The position numbers and the translations under genes were made by a program. From positions 1-33,277 of the forward strand of contig DIDT01000033.1 in the NCBI GenBank assembly GCA_002418285.1: a DNA stretch of 33,277 nucleotides. The letters run 5' to 3'. Positions 8,835-17,210 of this stretch are shown piece after piece; within the stretch, counting starts at the first letter, position 1; each line of letters starts with the position of its first letter. A model generated the notes under the pieces. The model had not been told where the DNA came from. It ran no database searches and saw nothing but the letters and a program-made list of their open reading frames with translations. The stretch comes from Phycisphaerales bacterium UBA5793 (lineage in GTDB: Bacteria > Planctomycetota > Phycisphaerae > Phycisphaerales > UBA5793).

Positions 8835-9751
8835 TCTCCCAATCCCACGAAACCCATCACATCGTGTGGCCCGCGGAAGCGTTCTTTTGGGCGCTGCTGG
8901 ATGCGTCCCGCGTACCGACTCGGCTGTTTGAGCGCCGGCCGGGGTCCGAGCAGTTGGGCTATCTGTTCGAAGCGGAACTGCCTTGCCCGATCGATGAAGT
9001 CCAAGCGGTGTTCCTTGAACTTCCCGGGCGACAGTACCTCGCCTGCGGAATCGAGCACACTCGACTCCAGGCCCTGCCCCCTGAAGCGCTCACGCTCCGG
9101 CCGGACCGGATGGTCGTCCCGATGACACCTGGCGGCACAGCCACCGTCGACTCGATCAACTTTCTCTATAGGGCCCACGAGCCGATTGCAGTCGCACGAG
9201 CCCGGCACGCATTCATCCGTGAGTTCATGCTTGTTCTTGCCTTGATCGGCCTGGCGCTCGGGCTCAGCGTGATGCGTCGGATCAGTGCGTTCGAACAAGC
9301 CGCTACCGATCTGCTCTCGACGCGCGACGCGATCCACGCGAGGCTCTATGCCTCTTCCCCCGCGTCCACTCAGCCGCACTCCCTGCGTCTCCTTGCCGAG
9401 CTTCGCCAGTTGCGTGCCACGCGATCCTCGACACTCGAAGATGGGGTGGAAGATCCGGACTCGATTCGCTCGCTGGAGGCCCTGCTGCGGGCCTGGCCAC
9501 ATAACCACCCCATCCAAACCGAATCGGTGAGTGTCACTGCCTCAGCGATGACCATCGCCGGAGTCGTGTCATCGTCCGAGCCAGCCCAGGCGTTCGCTGC
9601 CGCGTTTACGGCGCCAGAGGGTTGGATGGCCCAACAGCCACAAGTCAGTTCGACCAGTGATGGGGTAAGACTCACACTGCGCTTTCAACCGGCGGCAACT
9701 GGACCACACCTTGAAGGTGCTGACGCGGACACACCTGGAGCCACGCCGTGA
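8831..9751 (+). CDS. gspL: GspL-like inner-membrane platform protein
   Basis: Probable T2SS platform component that recruits GspE. 306 aa. A cytoplasmic N-terminal region of about 130 residues is followed by one membrane helix (FIREFMLVLALIGLALGLSVM), a coiled-coil-like stretch and a periplasmic ferredoxin-like domain at the C-terminus. The N-terminal part is much shorter than the actin-like domain of proteobacterial GspL, so only part of that fold can be present. The call is from topology and from its place before gspM, not from strong motifs. The ATGA overlap with the gspC-like gene and the GTGA overlap with the next gene indicate tight coupling. Confidence 0.65.
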   Translation: MISQSHETHHIVWPAEAFFWALLDASRVPTRLFERRPGSEQLGYLFEAELPCPIDEVQAVFLELPGRQYLACGIEHTRLQALPPEALTLRPDRMVVPMTPGGTATVDSINFLYRAHEPIAVARARHAFIREFMLVLALIGLALGLSVMRRISAFEQAATDLLSTRDAIHARLYASSPASTQPHSLRLLAELRQLRATRSSTLEDGVEDPDSIRSLEALLRAWPHNHPIQTESVSVTASAMTIAGVVSSSEPAQAFAAAFTAPEGWMAQQPQVSSTSDGVRLTLRFQPAATGPHLEGADADTPGATP

Positions 9752-10275
9752 AAACGACTCACCCCGGCCTCCTGATGGGAATTGGCGTCACCGCACTCGG
9801 ACTCCTGGCGGTCTTTGCGATGCTTCGGCTGCATCAGGCTGAAGATCGATATCACCTGGCACTGGAATCCACCCACCAACTCGAGCGCGACGCTGCTGAA
9901 TTGTTGACGCTCCGATCGCAAAGCGAGCGGGTTGCCTGGAAGCAACGGCCGACAACCGACGTACTGGCCCAGGTTAATGCGGCGCTGCTTGAGGCGGGGA
10001 TACCCACCACTCGGCTTCGCGGCATCGGAGAGAGCACCGACTCCCCGGTCTCATCGATCCGACCGGGGGCTCTCCAGCTGCACCGTCAATCCCTGGTCGT
10101 CACCATTGAGGCGCTCGATCCACCGCAACTGGGCGCCTTCCTTCAACACTGGAGGCGCCTCCAGACGGAGTGGCGCGCCGGCCGACTCGAATTGACCCAC
10201 CGCAGCGGCGCGCCGCTGAGCGAAGCCTACGACGTGCGACTCTACATCAGCGCGGTCTATTACGCAGGCACGTAA
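9748..10275 (+). CDS. gspM: GspM-like inner-membrane protein
   Basis: Probable partner of GspL. 175 aa with the GspM/PilO plan: short cytoplasmic tail, one membrane helix (LLMGIGVTALGLLAVFAMLRL), a coiled coil (about 30-60, HQAEDRYHLALESTHQLERD) and a C-terminal ferredoxin-like domain (LVVTIEALDPPQLGAFLQHW, LELTHR). The start is GTG at 9748, which overlaps the gspL stop as GTGA. Sequence identity to known GspM cannot be judged by eye; the topology and position carry the call. Confidence 0.65.
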   Translation: MKTTHPGLLMGIGVTALGLLAVFAMLRLHQAEDRYHLALESTHQLERDAAELLTLRSQSERVAWKQRPTTDVLAQVNAALLEAGIPTTRLRGIGESTDSPVSSIRPGALQLHRQSLVVTIEALDPPQLGAFLQHWRRLQTEWRAGRLELTHRSGAPLSEAYDVRLYISAVYYAGT

Positions 10276-10296
10276 GCTGCGGAAAGGCGAGGAACC

Positions 10297-10890
10297 ATGG
10301 ACCAGAAAGTGCATTTGCTTCTTCCCGTCGTGGGGGTACTGGCGCTGTTAGTCATTTCAGGGTGTGTCACCCCTCGCCAGACAGGTCCATACGATCCGCC
10401 ATCCGAGTCCCACCGCGACCCCCGGCAGGCGCAAGAACTCACGTTGAAGGCTGCCGATTCAATGGAGAAAAACGAGGCTGGCGCTGAGGAGCTCCTGCGT
10501 GCGGCGCTGACAGCCGATCTGTTTCACGGGCCGGCACACAACAACCTCGGCGTCCTGCACCTCAAACGCGGTGAGCTCTATGAAGCCGCGAGTGAGTTTG
10601 AATGGGCGCGCAAACTCATGCCAGGTCACCCGGATCCACGACTTAACCTTGCCTTGACGCTTGAGCGGGCCGGTCGCATCGATGAAGCCATCGCGGCGTG
10701 TGACTCGGCCCTTGAGGTCTACCCGGGCCACGTGGTGGCGACGGAGGCGTTGGCGCGGCTGCAACTCCGAAACAACCGAACGGATGGCAGGACGCGCGAC
10801 CTGCTTCAAGCGATCATCATGCGCGGCACGACGGAGCGCTGGAAGACCTGGGCAAGCGAACAATTGCTTCGAGTTGATTCGCTGCCGTAA
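10297..10890 (+). CDS. TPR-repeat lipoprotein of the T2SS locus
   Basis: 197 aa. Lipoprotein signal with lipobox ISGC (Cys22), then two to three tetratricopeptide repeats (AHNNLGVLHLKRGELYEAASEFEWARKL, PRLNLALTLERAGRIDEAIAACDSAL). Shine-Dalgarno AAAGGCGAGG precedes the ATG, 21 nt after gspM, so it is probably the last gene of the operon. By analogy with PilF/PilW, an outer-membrane TPR lipoprotein beside a secretin could act as pilotin or assembly factor for GspD; this is inference. It ends 14 nt before a gene on the other strand, with no clear intrinsic terminator between. Confidence 0.75.
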   Translation: MDQKVHLLLPVVGVLALLVISGCVTPRQTGPYDPPSESHRDPRQAQELTLKAADSMEKNEAGAEELLRAALTADLFHGPAHNNLGVLHLKRGELYEAASEFEWARKLMPGHPDPRLNLALTLERAGRIDEAIAACDSALEVYPGHVVATEALARLQLRNNRTDGRTRDLLQAIIMRGTTERWKTWASEQLLRVDSLP

Positions 10891-10904
10891 TTCGCGACTG
10901 GCTG

Positions 10905-11357
10905 CTACATCGACTTCGCCGTGTACTGTCCGCGCCCCATTTTCTTGAAGAGGTCTTTTCGCTTGAGCAGTGTGAGGTTCACCATCGTCCGAAAACTGCG
11001 GGCGTTGGACTTGTACCCGGCCTTCTGAACGGCCTCGATGACTTCGCCGATACCCAACGTCCTGCCCTTGAGGGCCTGCTGCAGCGCTTCAGCCAGCGTG
11101 CGGGTGTTCGATGATCGGGTCCTCGCGGCGGCCGACCGGCCCCGCGAGCGAGGATGCCCTCCCGCCCGACGGTGTCGACTTCCCGGGGCTTTGGAGGGCG
11201 CCGTCTCGCCAAGTGCCCTGAGATCGGCATCGATTTGCTTCAGTTCCGTCTCTATCTCCGCGCGCCGGGCTTGCATTTCCTCCAGCAACTCGGCTCGGCG
11301 GTCCAACTCTCGGCGAAGTTCGACCGTTGGAACATGACGGAGGTTAGTGCTAGCCAT
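10905..11357 (-). CDS. Coiled-coil protein with HARE-HTH-like winged-helix C-terminus
   Basis: 150 aa. The N-terminal half is a charged coiled coil (about 10-50, ELRRELDRRAELLEEMQARR). A basic Arg/Ser/Gly-rich linker (about 55-85) follows. The C-terminal 65 residues (TLAEALQQALKGRTLGIGEV, then KAGYKSNARSFRTMVN, ending GRGQYTAK) match the pattern of HARE-HTH-like winged helices found in many small planctomycete proteins. It is therefore probably a DNA-binding or chromatin-associated protein, but no target can be named. The ATG start is supported by AAGGAG 8-10 nt upstream. It is transcribed toward the T2SS operon. Confidence 0.75.
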   Translation of the reverse strand: MASTNLRHVPTVELRRELDRRAELLEEMQARRAEIETELKQIDADLRALGETAPSKAPGSRHRRAGGHPRSRGRSAAARTRSSNTRTLAEALQQALKGRTLGIGEVIEAVQKAGYKSNARSFRTMVNLTLLKRKDLFKKMGRGQYTAKSM

Positions 11358-11640
11358 GACCCCGACTCTCCTTCATAGGGAATGTATGCTATTGGGTTGA
11401 ACCAACGCGAGTAGTTCGCAACGTACATGGTGAACGCTGTCGATCGGAATGATGATAGCAAGCCAATCCGCAGGCGGTACTGGCGAGATCGCTCGATCGA
11501 GAAAAACATATATCTATCGCGCCGGCGGCCCGTCCTCGGACTCGGGAGCAGCTGCGCGATTCACACACCCATCCGCCGATCAGGCGTTGCTGCGGTCACA
11601 GCCACCCGTTCGAGCGAGATCGGTTCGCACGTTTTGGCGC

Positions 11641-11826
11641 CTACGTTCGGCGCGATACGGGTCTTGTCTCATTACTGGGCGGAAGCCCGTCGAGAATGGC
11701 ATCAATGCTAGCCATCTGCTTCACGAGCTCCGCTCGTCTGGCAAGAAGGGTTCGAATCTTCGCCGCCTCGACTGGCGCCACTCGGCCCGGGCCCGTTCGA
11801 AGCACTTGGCGGTGATGACTTCTCAT
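11641..11826 (-). CDS. Possible small coiled-coil protein (61 aa)
   Basis: Short frame whose ATG at 11826 is preceded by GAGAGGAA at a suitable distance. The middle part, KIRTLLARRAELVKQMASID, looks like a charged coiled coil and shares the RRAEL(x)xxM pattern with the N-terminal coiled coil of the gene at 10905-11357. It lacks the winged-helix domain of that protein. It may be a real small protein or the remnant of a second copy of that gene. No other function can be seen. Confidence 0.45.
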   Translation of the reverse strand: MRSHHRQVLRTGPGRVAPVEAAKIRTLLARRAELVKQMASIDAILDGLPPSNETRPVSRRT

Positions 11827-12324
11827 GACGGAGTTCCTCTCGGTCCACTGCTCGAACTTGTCTGGGAGCCCCCCTGTCGGGGCCGTCGAGCGCGGCCCAC
11901 CGGGACGATCATCAACGCCACACCGGAATGCGATTAGTTCTGGGAGTAGGCACCCCTGTTGAACGGTGGTGTTCGATTACCCAATCCGGGCTCGAACCCA
12001 CTGTCTGCGTGAGATAGACTGAAGTATGCACGAACCGGGGCGACGACCGCCGCAGGATTATTACGAGGACCTGATGGGTCCGGTTGAGCACTGTTCGACA
12101 AACCGCGCGGCGCGGCGTCACGCGGGCTCGCGGAATCCAGGTTTGCCCGGTTTCCAGCTTCCCGTTTTGCAGGTGTCTGACGACGGTGTCCCATGGATCC
12201 ATACTCCCAGCCGCTCGAAGCCGGGTCCAGTTACGGCAACGAGTGCTCTCCCTATCAGCCGAACCACACGAGGCGAACTGCGCACGAATTCAGAGATTTG
12301 AGCCAACTTTTTGGAGTTCCTATC
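11827..12324. other. Intergenic region before the sigma factor gene
   Basis: No convincing gene. A GGGCTCGAACCC string at 11988-11999 resembles a tRNA T-arm but no clover-leaf can be built around it. The open frames that cross the region give low-complexity, arginine-rich translations. The stretch should contain the divergent promoters for the small - strand gene and for the + strand sigma factor, but no clear -35/-10 pair was found. Confidence 0.4.
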
Positions 12325-12909
12325 GTGGGTGCCGAGTTCGCACCAAAACTTTCCGGCACCATCACCGGGCTGCTCAAACGCATGCGCAGCGGCGAAGACG
12401 ACGCTCGCGACGAGCTGTTCCGGACGGTGTACGCTGAACTCCGCGACATTGCCCGCCATCAGCTCGCCAAACAAGCCCGCAGACAGCAGCCTCTGGAGGG
12501 GACTGAGCTGATCAATGCCGCGTGCGAGCGCCTGCTTGGAAAGTGCCAGCTCGATGCGGAGAATCGTCGGCACTTTTTCTATCTTTTCGGTCGAGCGATG
12601 CACGACGTCCTTGTTGAAGAAGCCCGTCGCGCTTCAACCTACGAGCACATGAACCAGCGCCTTCATGGTCCCCGATTCCAGGTGATCGTGGACGGCGAGA
12701 AGACGTTCTCAGAGTCTGAGGAATTGCGAGTCGCACTCAATTCACTGCGGGCCATGGACGCCGGCGCGGCGCAAGTTGTTGACATGAGGTGCTTCGCGGG
12801 CCGAACCATCGAGCAGACGGCGGAGATTCTCAATCGAACCACGGCCTCCGTGCGGCGAGACTGGACCTATGCAAAGGCGTGGCTCAAGAATCACCTGGCG
12901 GAGCGGTAG
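12325..12909 (+). CDS. ECF sigma factor, Sigma70_ECF (PF07638) type
   Basis: 194 aa. Directs RNA polymerase to an unknown regulon. Region 2 is seen near the N-terminus (DARDELFRTVYAELRDIARHQL, GTELINAACERLLG, HFFYLFGRAMHDVLVEEARRA). Region 4 lies at the C-terminus (ALNSLRAMDAGAAQVVDMRCF, TIEQTAEILNRTTASVRRDWTYAKAWL), a helix-turn-helix for the -35 element. The frame is open back to an ATG at 12193, but GTG at 12325 with GGAG 8 nt upstream fits the usual family length better. The kinase gene begins 91 nt downstream. PF07638 sigma factors next to Ser/Thr kinases are a known planctomycete pattern, which suggests control by phosphorylation rather than by an anti-sigma factor. Confidence 0.88.
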   Translation: MGAEFAPKLSGTITGLLKRMRSGEDDARDELFRTVYAELRDIARHQLAKQARRQQPLEGTELINAACERLLGKCQLDAENRRHFFYLFGRAMHDVLVEEARRASTYEHMNQRLHGPRFQVIVDGEKTFSESEELRVALNSLRAMDAGAAQVVDMRCFAGRTIEQTAEILNRTTASVRRDWTYAKAWLKNHLAER

Positions 12910-13000
12910 CGTCCTGGTTGCAATGGCGGGAGGCGGCGCACCTGCGTTGGTGTGGGTGAAGACTCAGGATTTGGCGAGGTACCTTCAGCGGAGTCGGTTC

Positions 13001-15166
13001 ATGGCGCAGGAATGGAATGAAAAGGCGGTGTACTTGGCGGCGCTTGAGCTGAAGCCAAGTGATCGCGAGTCGTTCCTGCGCGGCGCGTGTCCCGATGAAT
13101 CGTGTGCTGAGCGTATCAGGAGTCTCCTTCGCCACACGGAGGAAACCGGAGGGTTGCTCGATCGTGATGAGCTCAAGCAGCCCTCCTCGGAAACCCGGTC
13201 CCCGACCATCGATGAGTTCCGCATCGTCAAGATGCTCGGCCAGGGAGGGATGGGAACCGTCTATCTCGCAAACGACACCGTTCTGGATCGCCAAGTGGCC
13301 CTCAAAGTTATCGCGCGCCACCTCACTCATTCACCCCGCGCGCTGGAGCGCTTCACCACGGAGGCTCGCGTCGCCGCTCGACTCAAACACCCTGGAATCG
13401 TGCCGGTCTTTCGTTTCGGTTTCGATGGAACTGACCATTATCTGGTGACGGAATATGTTGATGGACCGACGCTTGCCGATGAGATCGCGACTCGCCGCAG
13501 CGCCGGACTGCACTCGACGCGAACTGAAGACCTGCGGCGCCAACAGCGCCAAGCAATTGAGTGGATCGCCAACCTCGCCGAGGCTCTGGATCATGCGCAC
13601 CGCAACGGTGTCACACATCGCGATGTCAAGCCCTCCAACATCCTCATCGACCCGAATGTCGGCCCCCGACTGGCAGACTTTGGCATCGCGTTGCAGGCCG
13701 AGGCGGAGGCCACAACTCAATCACATGAAATCCTCGGCAGCTGCTACTACATGAGCCCCGAACAGGCCGCGACCTCGGCGGGAGCCATCGACCATCGCAG
13801 CGACATCTTCTCGCTGGGCGTCGTTCTCTATGAACTGCTCACCCTGCGACGACCGTTCGAAGGCGACGACGTCAACTCGGTGCTGCGGGCGGTCGAGACC
13901 AAGGATCCGCCGCGTCCCCGGAAGTTGAATCGACGGATCTCCCGGGATCTCGAAGTTGTGATGCTCAAGTGCCTGGAGAAGCGACCAATCGATCGGTACC
14001 AATCCGCAGCGCACCTCGCCGCAGACCTGCGGGCGGTGCTCTCTGATCATCCCATCCTGGCTCGACCCCCTGGACCACTACGACGGATGGTCCGACTGGC
14101 CAAGCGACATCGCCTGGCAACTGTCGGCATCCTCTTCCTGGTGATCCTGTTCGTCATTGGGGGGGTTGCGCTCCGGCAGTTGCAGCGTGAACGCGCCCTC
14201 GATGCGACCGTGTCGTTCGAGTTCATCGACAGCTCTTCGCATCCTGTGCTTTCGGTCCAGCGCCGCGAGGAAGATTCGCCGGAGTACGGCCCGATCGTGA
14301 GCATGGGGGCTTTGTCAGAGGGAGCTGTTCGACTCAAGCCGGGGGTGTATCGCTTCCTGATTCACGATGGCGAGACTCGGAGCATTGACTTTGAAGATGT
14401 GCTCCTGACCTCTTCCCATAAGCAGTTCAGGATCGACTGGGGGTCAACCGCGGCTGATCCTCCAGGCATGGTCCTCTTCGATCCCGATCAACTCGATCCA
14501 GCGCAACGAGCGGCATTCAAGGACCCAATTACTGGCGCGAAGACGACTGACTTGCCACTCACCGGTCCCTTCTGGCTCGATGAGGCGGAGGTGACGAATG
14601 CGGAGTATCGCGAGTTTGTCGAGGCGACCAATGCGCCGACTCCTTTCTATTGGCAGAACTTCGATCCAGCTGAAATCGCAAACCTCCCGGTCGTTGCCCT
14701 CAACCGCGCCCAGATGCTGGCCTATGCACTCTGGAGAGGGAAGCGACTTCCCACGGCATATGAGTGGCTCTTTGCCGCCCAGTTCCCGGGTGGGAGTGGC
14801 CAGGTGCATCCGTGGGGTTCGGACAGCCGAATCCTGGAACTTGCCATTCCGTCTACCGCAGCGCTGACGGCACAGCAGCAGATCGACGTCCAGAAGATAC
14901 TCGATGCCTACAGGACATTCTGCGACGACGCGTCGAGCCACCGTGAGTTCCGCACGCCTGCGGGCCTCTTTCATATGTTCGGGAACGTGCATGAAATGAC
15001 GTCGACAGTGGTTACGAAGCAAAGTGGTACACTGTCGGTTATTGCGGGCGGGTCTTGGGCCACTGATCCGAGATCCTCAAGTTGCATGGATGTGGGCACG
15101 TACCGCTTGGACACTGGGGCGCCAAACATCGGCTTCCGTTGCGCCAGGAGCGCTGATTCTCACTAG
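13001..15166 (+). CDS. Membrane Ser/Thr protein kinase with C-terminal FGE/SUMF1-like domain
   Basis: 721 aa. After an N-terminal helical stretch (1-65) comes a Hanks-type kinase: Gly loop GQGGMG 80-85, Lys102 in VALKV, HRD 206-208, DFG 226-228 and MSPEQ after the activation loop, so it should be active. A single membrane helix (about 372-391) follows, then a beta-rich segment and a formylglycine-generating-enzyme/sulfatase-modifying-factor fold (about 486-715; FWLDEAEVTNAEYREFV, GKRLPTAYEWLFAA, MFGNVHEM, GGSW, GFRCAR). The kinase would face the cytoplasm and the FGE-like part the periplasm or lumen, likely as a ligand-sensing domain. The ATG at 13001 is chosen over the upstream 12869 frame start, which would overlap the sigma gene. 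It is probably co-transcribed with the sigma factor and the two genes downstream. Confidence 0.92.
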   Translation: MAQEWNEKAVYLAALELKPSDRESFLRGACPDESCAERIRSLLRHTEETGGLLDRDELKQPSSETRSPTIDEFRIVKMLGQGGMGTVYLANDTVLDRQVALKVIARHLTHSPRALERFTTEARVAARLKHPGIVPVFRFGFDGTDHYLVTEYVDGPTLADEIATRRSAGLHSTRTEDLRRQQRQAIEWIANLAEALDHAHRNGVTHRDVKPSNILIDPNVGPRLADFGIALQAEAEATTQSHEILGSCYYMSPEQAATSAGAIDHRSDIFSLGVVLYELLTLRRPFEGDDVNSVLRAVETKDPPRPRKLNRRISRDLEVVMLKCLEKRPIDRYQSAAHLAADLRAVLSDHPILARPPGPLRRMVRLAKRHRLATVGILFLVILFVIGGVALRQLQRERALDATVSFEFIDSSSHPVLSVQRREEDSPEYGPIVSMGALSEGAVRLKPGVYRFLIHDGETRSIDFEDVLLTSSHKQFRIDWGSTAADPPGMVLFDPDQLDPAQRAAFKDPITGAKTTDLPLTGPFWLDEAEVTNAEYREFVEATNAPTPFYWQNFDPAEIANLPVVALNRAQMLAYALWRGKRLPTAYEWLFAAQFPGGSGQVHPWGSDSRILELAIPSTAALTAQQQIDVQKILDAYRTFCDDASSHREFRTPAGLFHMFGNVHEMTSTVVTKQSGTLSVIAGGSWATDPRSSSCMDVGTYRLDTGAPNIGFRCARSADSH

Positions 15167-15205
15167 ATTCCCCGAAGACACCTCAATCAAACGAAAGGAA
15201 CTCTG

Positions 15206-15742
15206 ATGCCCCAACAGTGTCAGTTTCGGTTTACCGTTACTCTGAGCGCGTTTCCCGCTTGCGGCAAGGACTGGCCAGGTAGCGCGATGGGCGCACCTCC
15301 GACGGGAGGGAGCGCACCCGGGATTGACGACTTGCCCCTTGAGGAGACTGAGGCGCTCGTGCGGCATCTCATGCCATGGACCGAGGCGGTCGTTGAGGCG
15401 GCTCAGCATCACGATCCCGGGGTCTTCAGCGCCATCTTTACGGGAACGGGGAATACGCAAGCGGAGTGCCAGACTGATGCCATCGATCGATTCATCAATG
15501 CGATGGGTCCAATGCTCCAGATACTCAGCGAGCAGGACGTGCTGGATCGCGTGGTGACCTTCGACTACCCGCAGTCAATCATCTGGATTGAGGTCATGCC
15601 GGGCGTCCACCTGTTCGGGGGAGTGCTTCGTGACGACCAGGGCACGGTGACTGCCTGGGAAGTGCAATATCCATCACCCTCCATAGGTCAAGTTCCGATT
15701 GCCGTCTGTGTGGTACTTCGAGTTCATGTGGAGCTGGTGTGA
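15206..15742 (+). CDS. Unrecognised 178-aa protein, kinase operon
   Basis: Not recognised. Shine-Dalgarno AAAGGAA precedes the ATG, 39 nt after the kinase stop. The protein has a Gly/Pro/Ala-rich segment (about 27-45), a helical middle part with ALVRHLMPWTEAVVEAAQHH, and a C-terminal part with beta-strand character (VVTFDYPQSIIWIEVMPGVHLFGGVL, TAWEVQYPS). There is no signal peptide or membrane helix. The GTGA overlap with the next gene implies a fixed ratio and possibly a complex. It could be a substrate or partner of the kinase; that is inference from position only. Confidence 0.7.
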   Translation: MPQQCQFRFTVTLSAFPACGKDWPGSAMGAPPTGGSAPGIDDLPLEETEALVRHLMPWTEAVVEAAQHHDPGVFSAIFTGTGNTQAECQTDAIDRFINAMGPMLQILSEQDVLDRVVTFDYPQSIIWIEVMPGVHLFGGVLRDDQGTVTAWEVQYPSPSIGQVPIAVCVVLRVHVELV

Positions 15743-16959
15743 AACGACTCGGGCGACACTGCATGGTGATTGACAATGCGAATCAAGCCCTCTGGGCGAT
15801 GGGTCTGCACGCCCCGGGTCCGATCAGATCCGTACGTCTCGTCAACACCGACGCGACGATGATCGGCTGGCGTCGTTTCGGGCGTGTTGGCGCCATCTGC
15901 AATTTGAATGAGAACCCGTGGCCGGACCGGCTCGAGTTGGAAGTGACCTGTGATCAGACGAGTGATCAGCGACTTCGGGTCGACCAAATCGGTTTCGAAC
16001 ACCTCGATCCAACCACTGTTGTTCCCACGTTCCCATGGAACCGATTGCGAGTCGTGGAGCAGTGGCTCAATCAGCAGGCTCCGAATGTCAGCCTGCGCCA
16101 TGATGCTGAATTCTTCTACCGCCTGGAGCAGCAGTTCAATCGGTGGTTCCTGTGTGATACCTACGTGCAAGGACACTGCGGCGACTCCATGAACAGGATG
16201 CGCGCGGTCGATGAGCTCGTAGCTGTTCTCATGCACCGATTGAGCCTGCGCCAGTCCGGCCACCCAGTACACCGCTCGCCTGGAAGCCAAAACCCGCAGT
16301 CGTTGATCGATGACGCCCTGGATCGCATCTTCAGCCAACGCTTTGGCGGGTTCGCTGGAACCCGGCGCATGGAGGCCGCGATTCGAACTTTTGCACAATT
16401 TGGTTCGGGTGCGCTACACGTGAACATTGCGGGGGCTCGCCCGCGAGACGGCTTGCTGGAGCGCGCGACGAATGGAGCGCCCAATGGCCCCTTGGTCTTT
16501 GCCTTCGCTGAGTATGCGCTCAGCCGCATCGCTTCAAGACCGGAGTATCCCACGTTGTGGCGAGACATGCTCCCAGGATGTCTACTTGCAGCGGAGCTCT
16601 ACTTGATGGCGTTTCACCGGCTCGACCGGACGGGACACGTGTGTCGACAGGCATTTTCTGGCGACGTCGGCGGACCGGCTCCACTCCTGCGATGTCTTTC
16701 GTCGGAGTCGTCGGGGAAACTCATCCAGTTGTACCTGTCGCACAGCATGGATGATCGCTCGTTCTTCGAAGCGCATCTTGGTCATCTGCTTCAGACGGCG
16801 CTCGAACCCATCAGTGGTGACGGGGTGCGAAGGAGCCAGCCTTTGGCAAGCGCTTCGGCACCCCCGCAAGTCCGCGGCGTAGATGCGGTAGTGTTTCCAT
16901 CGCTACCGAGAGTAGATGTCCCCCCGCAACCCTGGTGGACTGGATCGGTCGCAGTCTGA
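15739..16959 (+). CDS. Unrecognised 406-aa protein, kinase operon
   Basis: Not recognised. Starts with GTG at 15739, overlapping the previous stop as GTGA, with GGAG just upstream. The N-terminal third is mixed alpha/beta (IRSVRLVNTDATMIGWRRFG, DRLELEVTCDQTS). The middle is helical and aromatic-rich (HDAEFFYRLEQQFNRWFLCD). A further segment runs from LIDDALDRIFSQRFGG to LLAAELYLMAFHRLD. The C-terminal 50 residues are Pro/Ala-rich. No membrane segment or signal peptide is seen. It appears cytoplasmic and coupled to the 178-aa protein. It is the last gene of the sigma-kinase run and is followed by 251 nt of non-coding DNA with an inverted repeat. Confidence 0.7.
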   Translation: MKRLGRHCMVIDNANQALWAMGLHAPGPIRSVRLVNTDATMIGWRRFGRVGAICNLNENPWPDRLELEVTCDQTSDQRLRVDQIGFEHLDPTTVVPTFPWNRLRVVEQWLNQQAPNVSLRHDAEFFYRLEQQFNRWFLCDTYVQGHCGDSMNRMRAVDELVAVLMHRLSLRQSGHPVHRSPGSQNPQSLIDDALDRIFSQRFGGFAGTRRMEAAIRTFAQFGSGALHVNIAGARPRDGLLERATNGAPNGPLVFAFAEYALSRIASRPEYPTLWRDMLPGCLLAAELYLMAFHRLDRTGHVCRQAFSGDVGGPAPLLRCLSSESSGKLIQLYLSHSMDDRSFFEAHLGHLLQTALEPISGDGVRRSQPLASASAPPQVRGVDAVVFPSLPRVDVPPQPWWTGSVAV

Positions 16960-17020
16960 GGACGCTTCAGATCCCACGTACGGGCCGAGATGGCGCGCAT
17001 GAACCGTTGAGCTGTCACGG

Positions 17021-17074
17021 GCGGTCCACCCCGGGATAAATACTCGTCGGCGAAGGGAGCCAGTGGTGGACCGC
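17021..17074. repeat. 10-bp perfect inverted repeat between convergent genes
   Basis: GCGGTCCACC at 17021-17030 and its exact reverse complement GGTGGACCGC at 17065-17074, with 34 nt between. It lies in the 251-nt gap between the + strand sigma/kinase run and the - strand cluster. There is no T-run, so it is not a typical intrinsic terminator. It may be a weak transcription barrier between convergent operons. Confidence 0.4.
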
Positions 17075-17210
17075 GCATGGTGGCGGCGGTGCGACAGTAA
17101 CTCGCTGAGTCTCAATTCGCTGTTTGGTTCACCCGTGCCCGACAGTGTCCTTCCGCATCGTGCCGTGTCCCGTCGGGCGCGAGTACGTTTTCAAAGCTCC
17201 CTTGGCACTA

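Noticed and set aside
11449..11937. 162-aa open frame on the + strand
   Set aside because: No ribosome binding site, low-complexity Ser/Arg/Ala composition, and it runs opposite the better-supported 61-aa frame at 11641-11826.
11975..12010. tRNA-like T-arm string (GGGCTCGAACCC, reverse GGGTTCGAGCCC)
   Set aside because: The T-stem does not close to five pairs on the - strand, and no D-arm, anticodon arm or acceptor stem can be placed around it on either strand.
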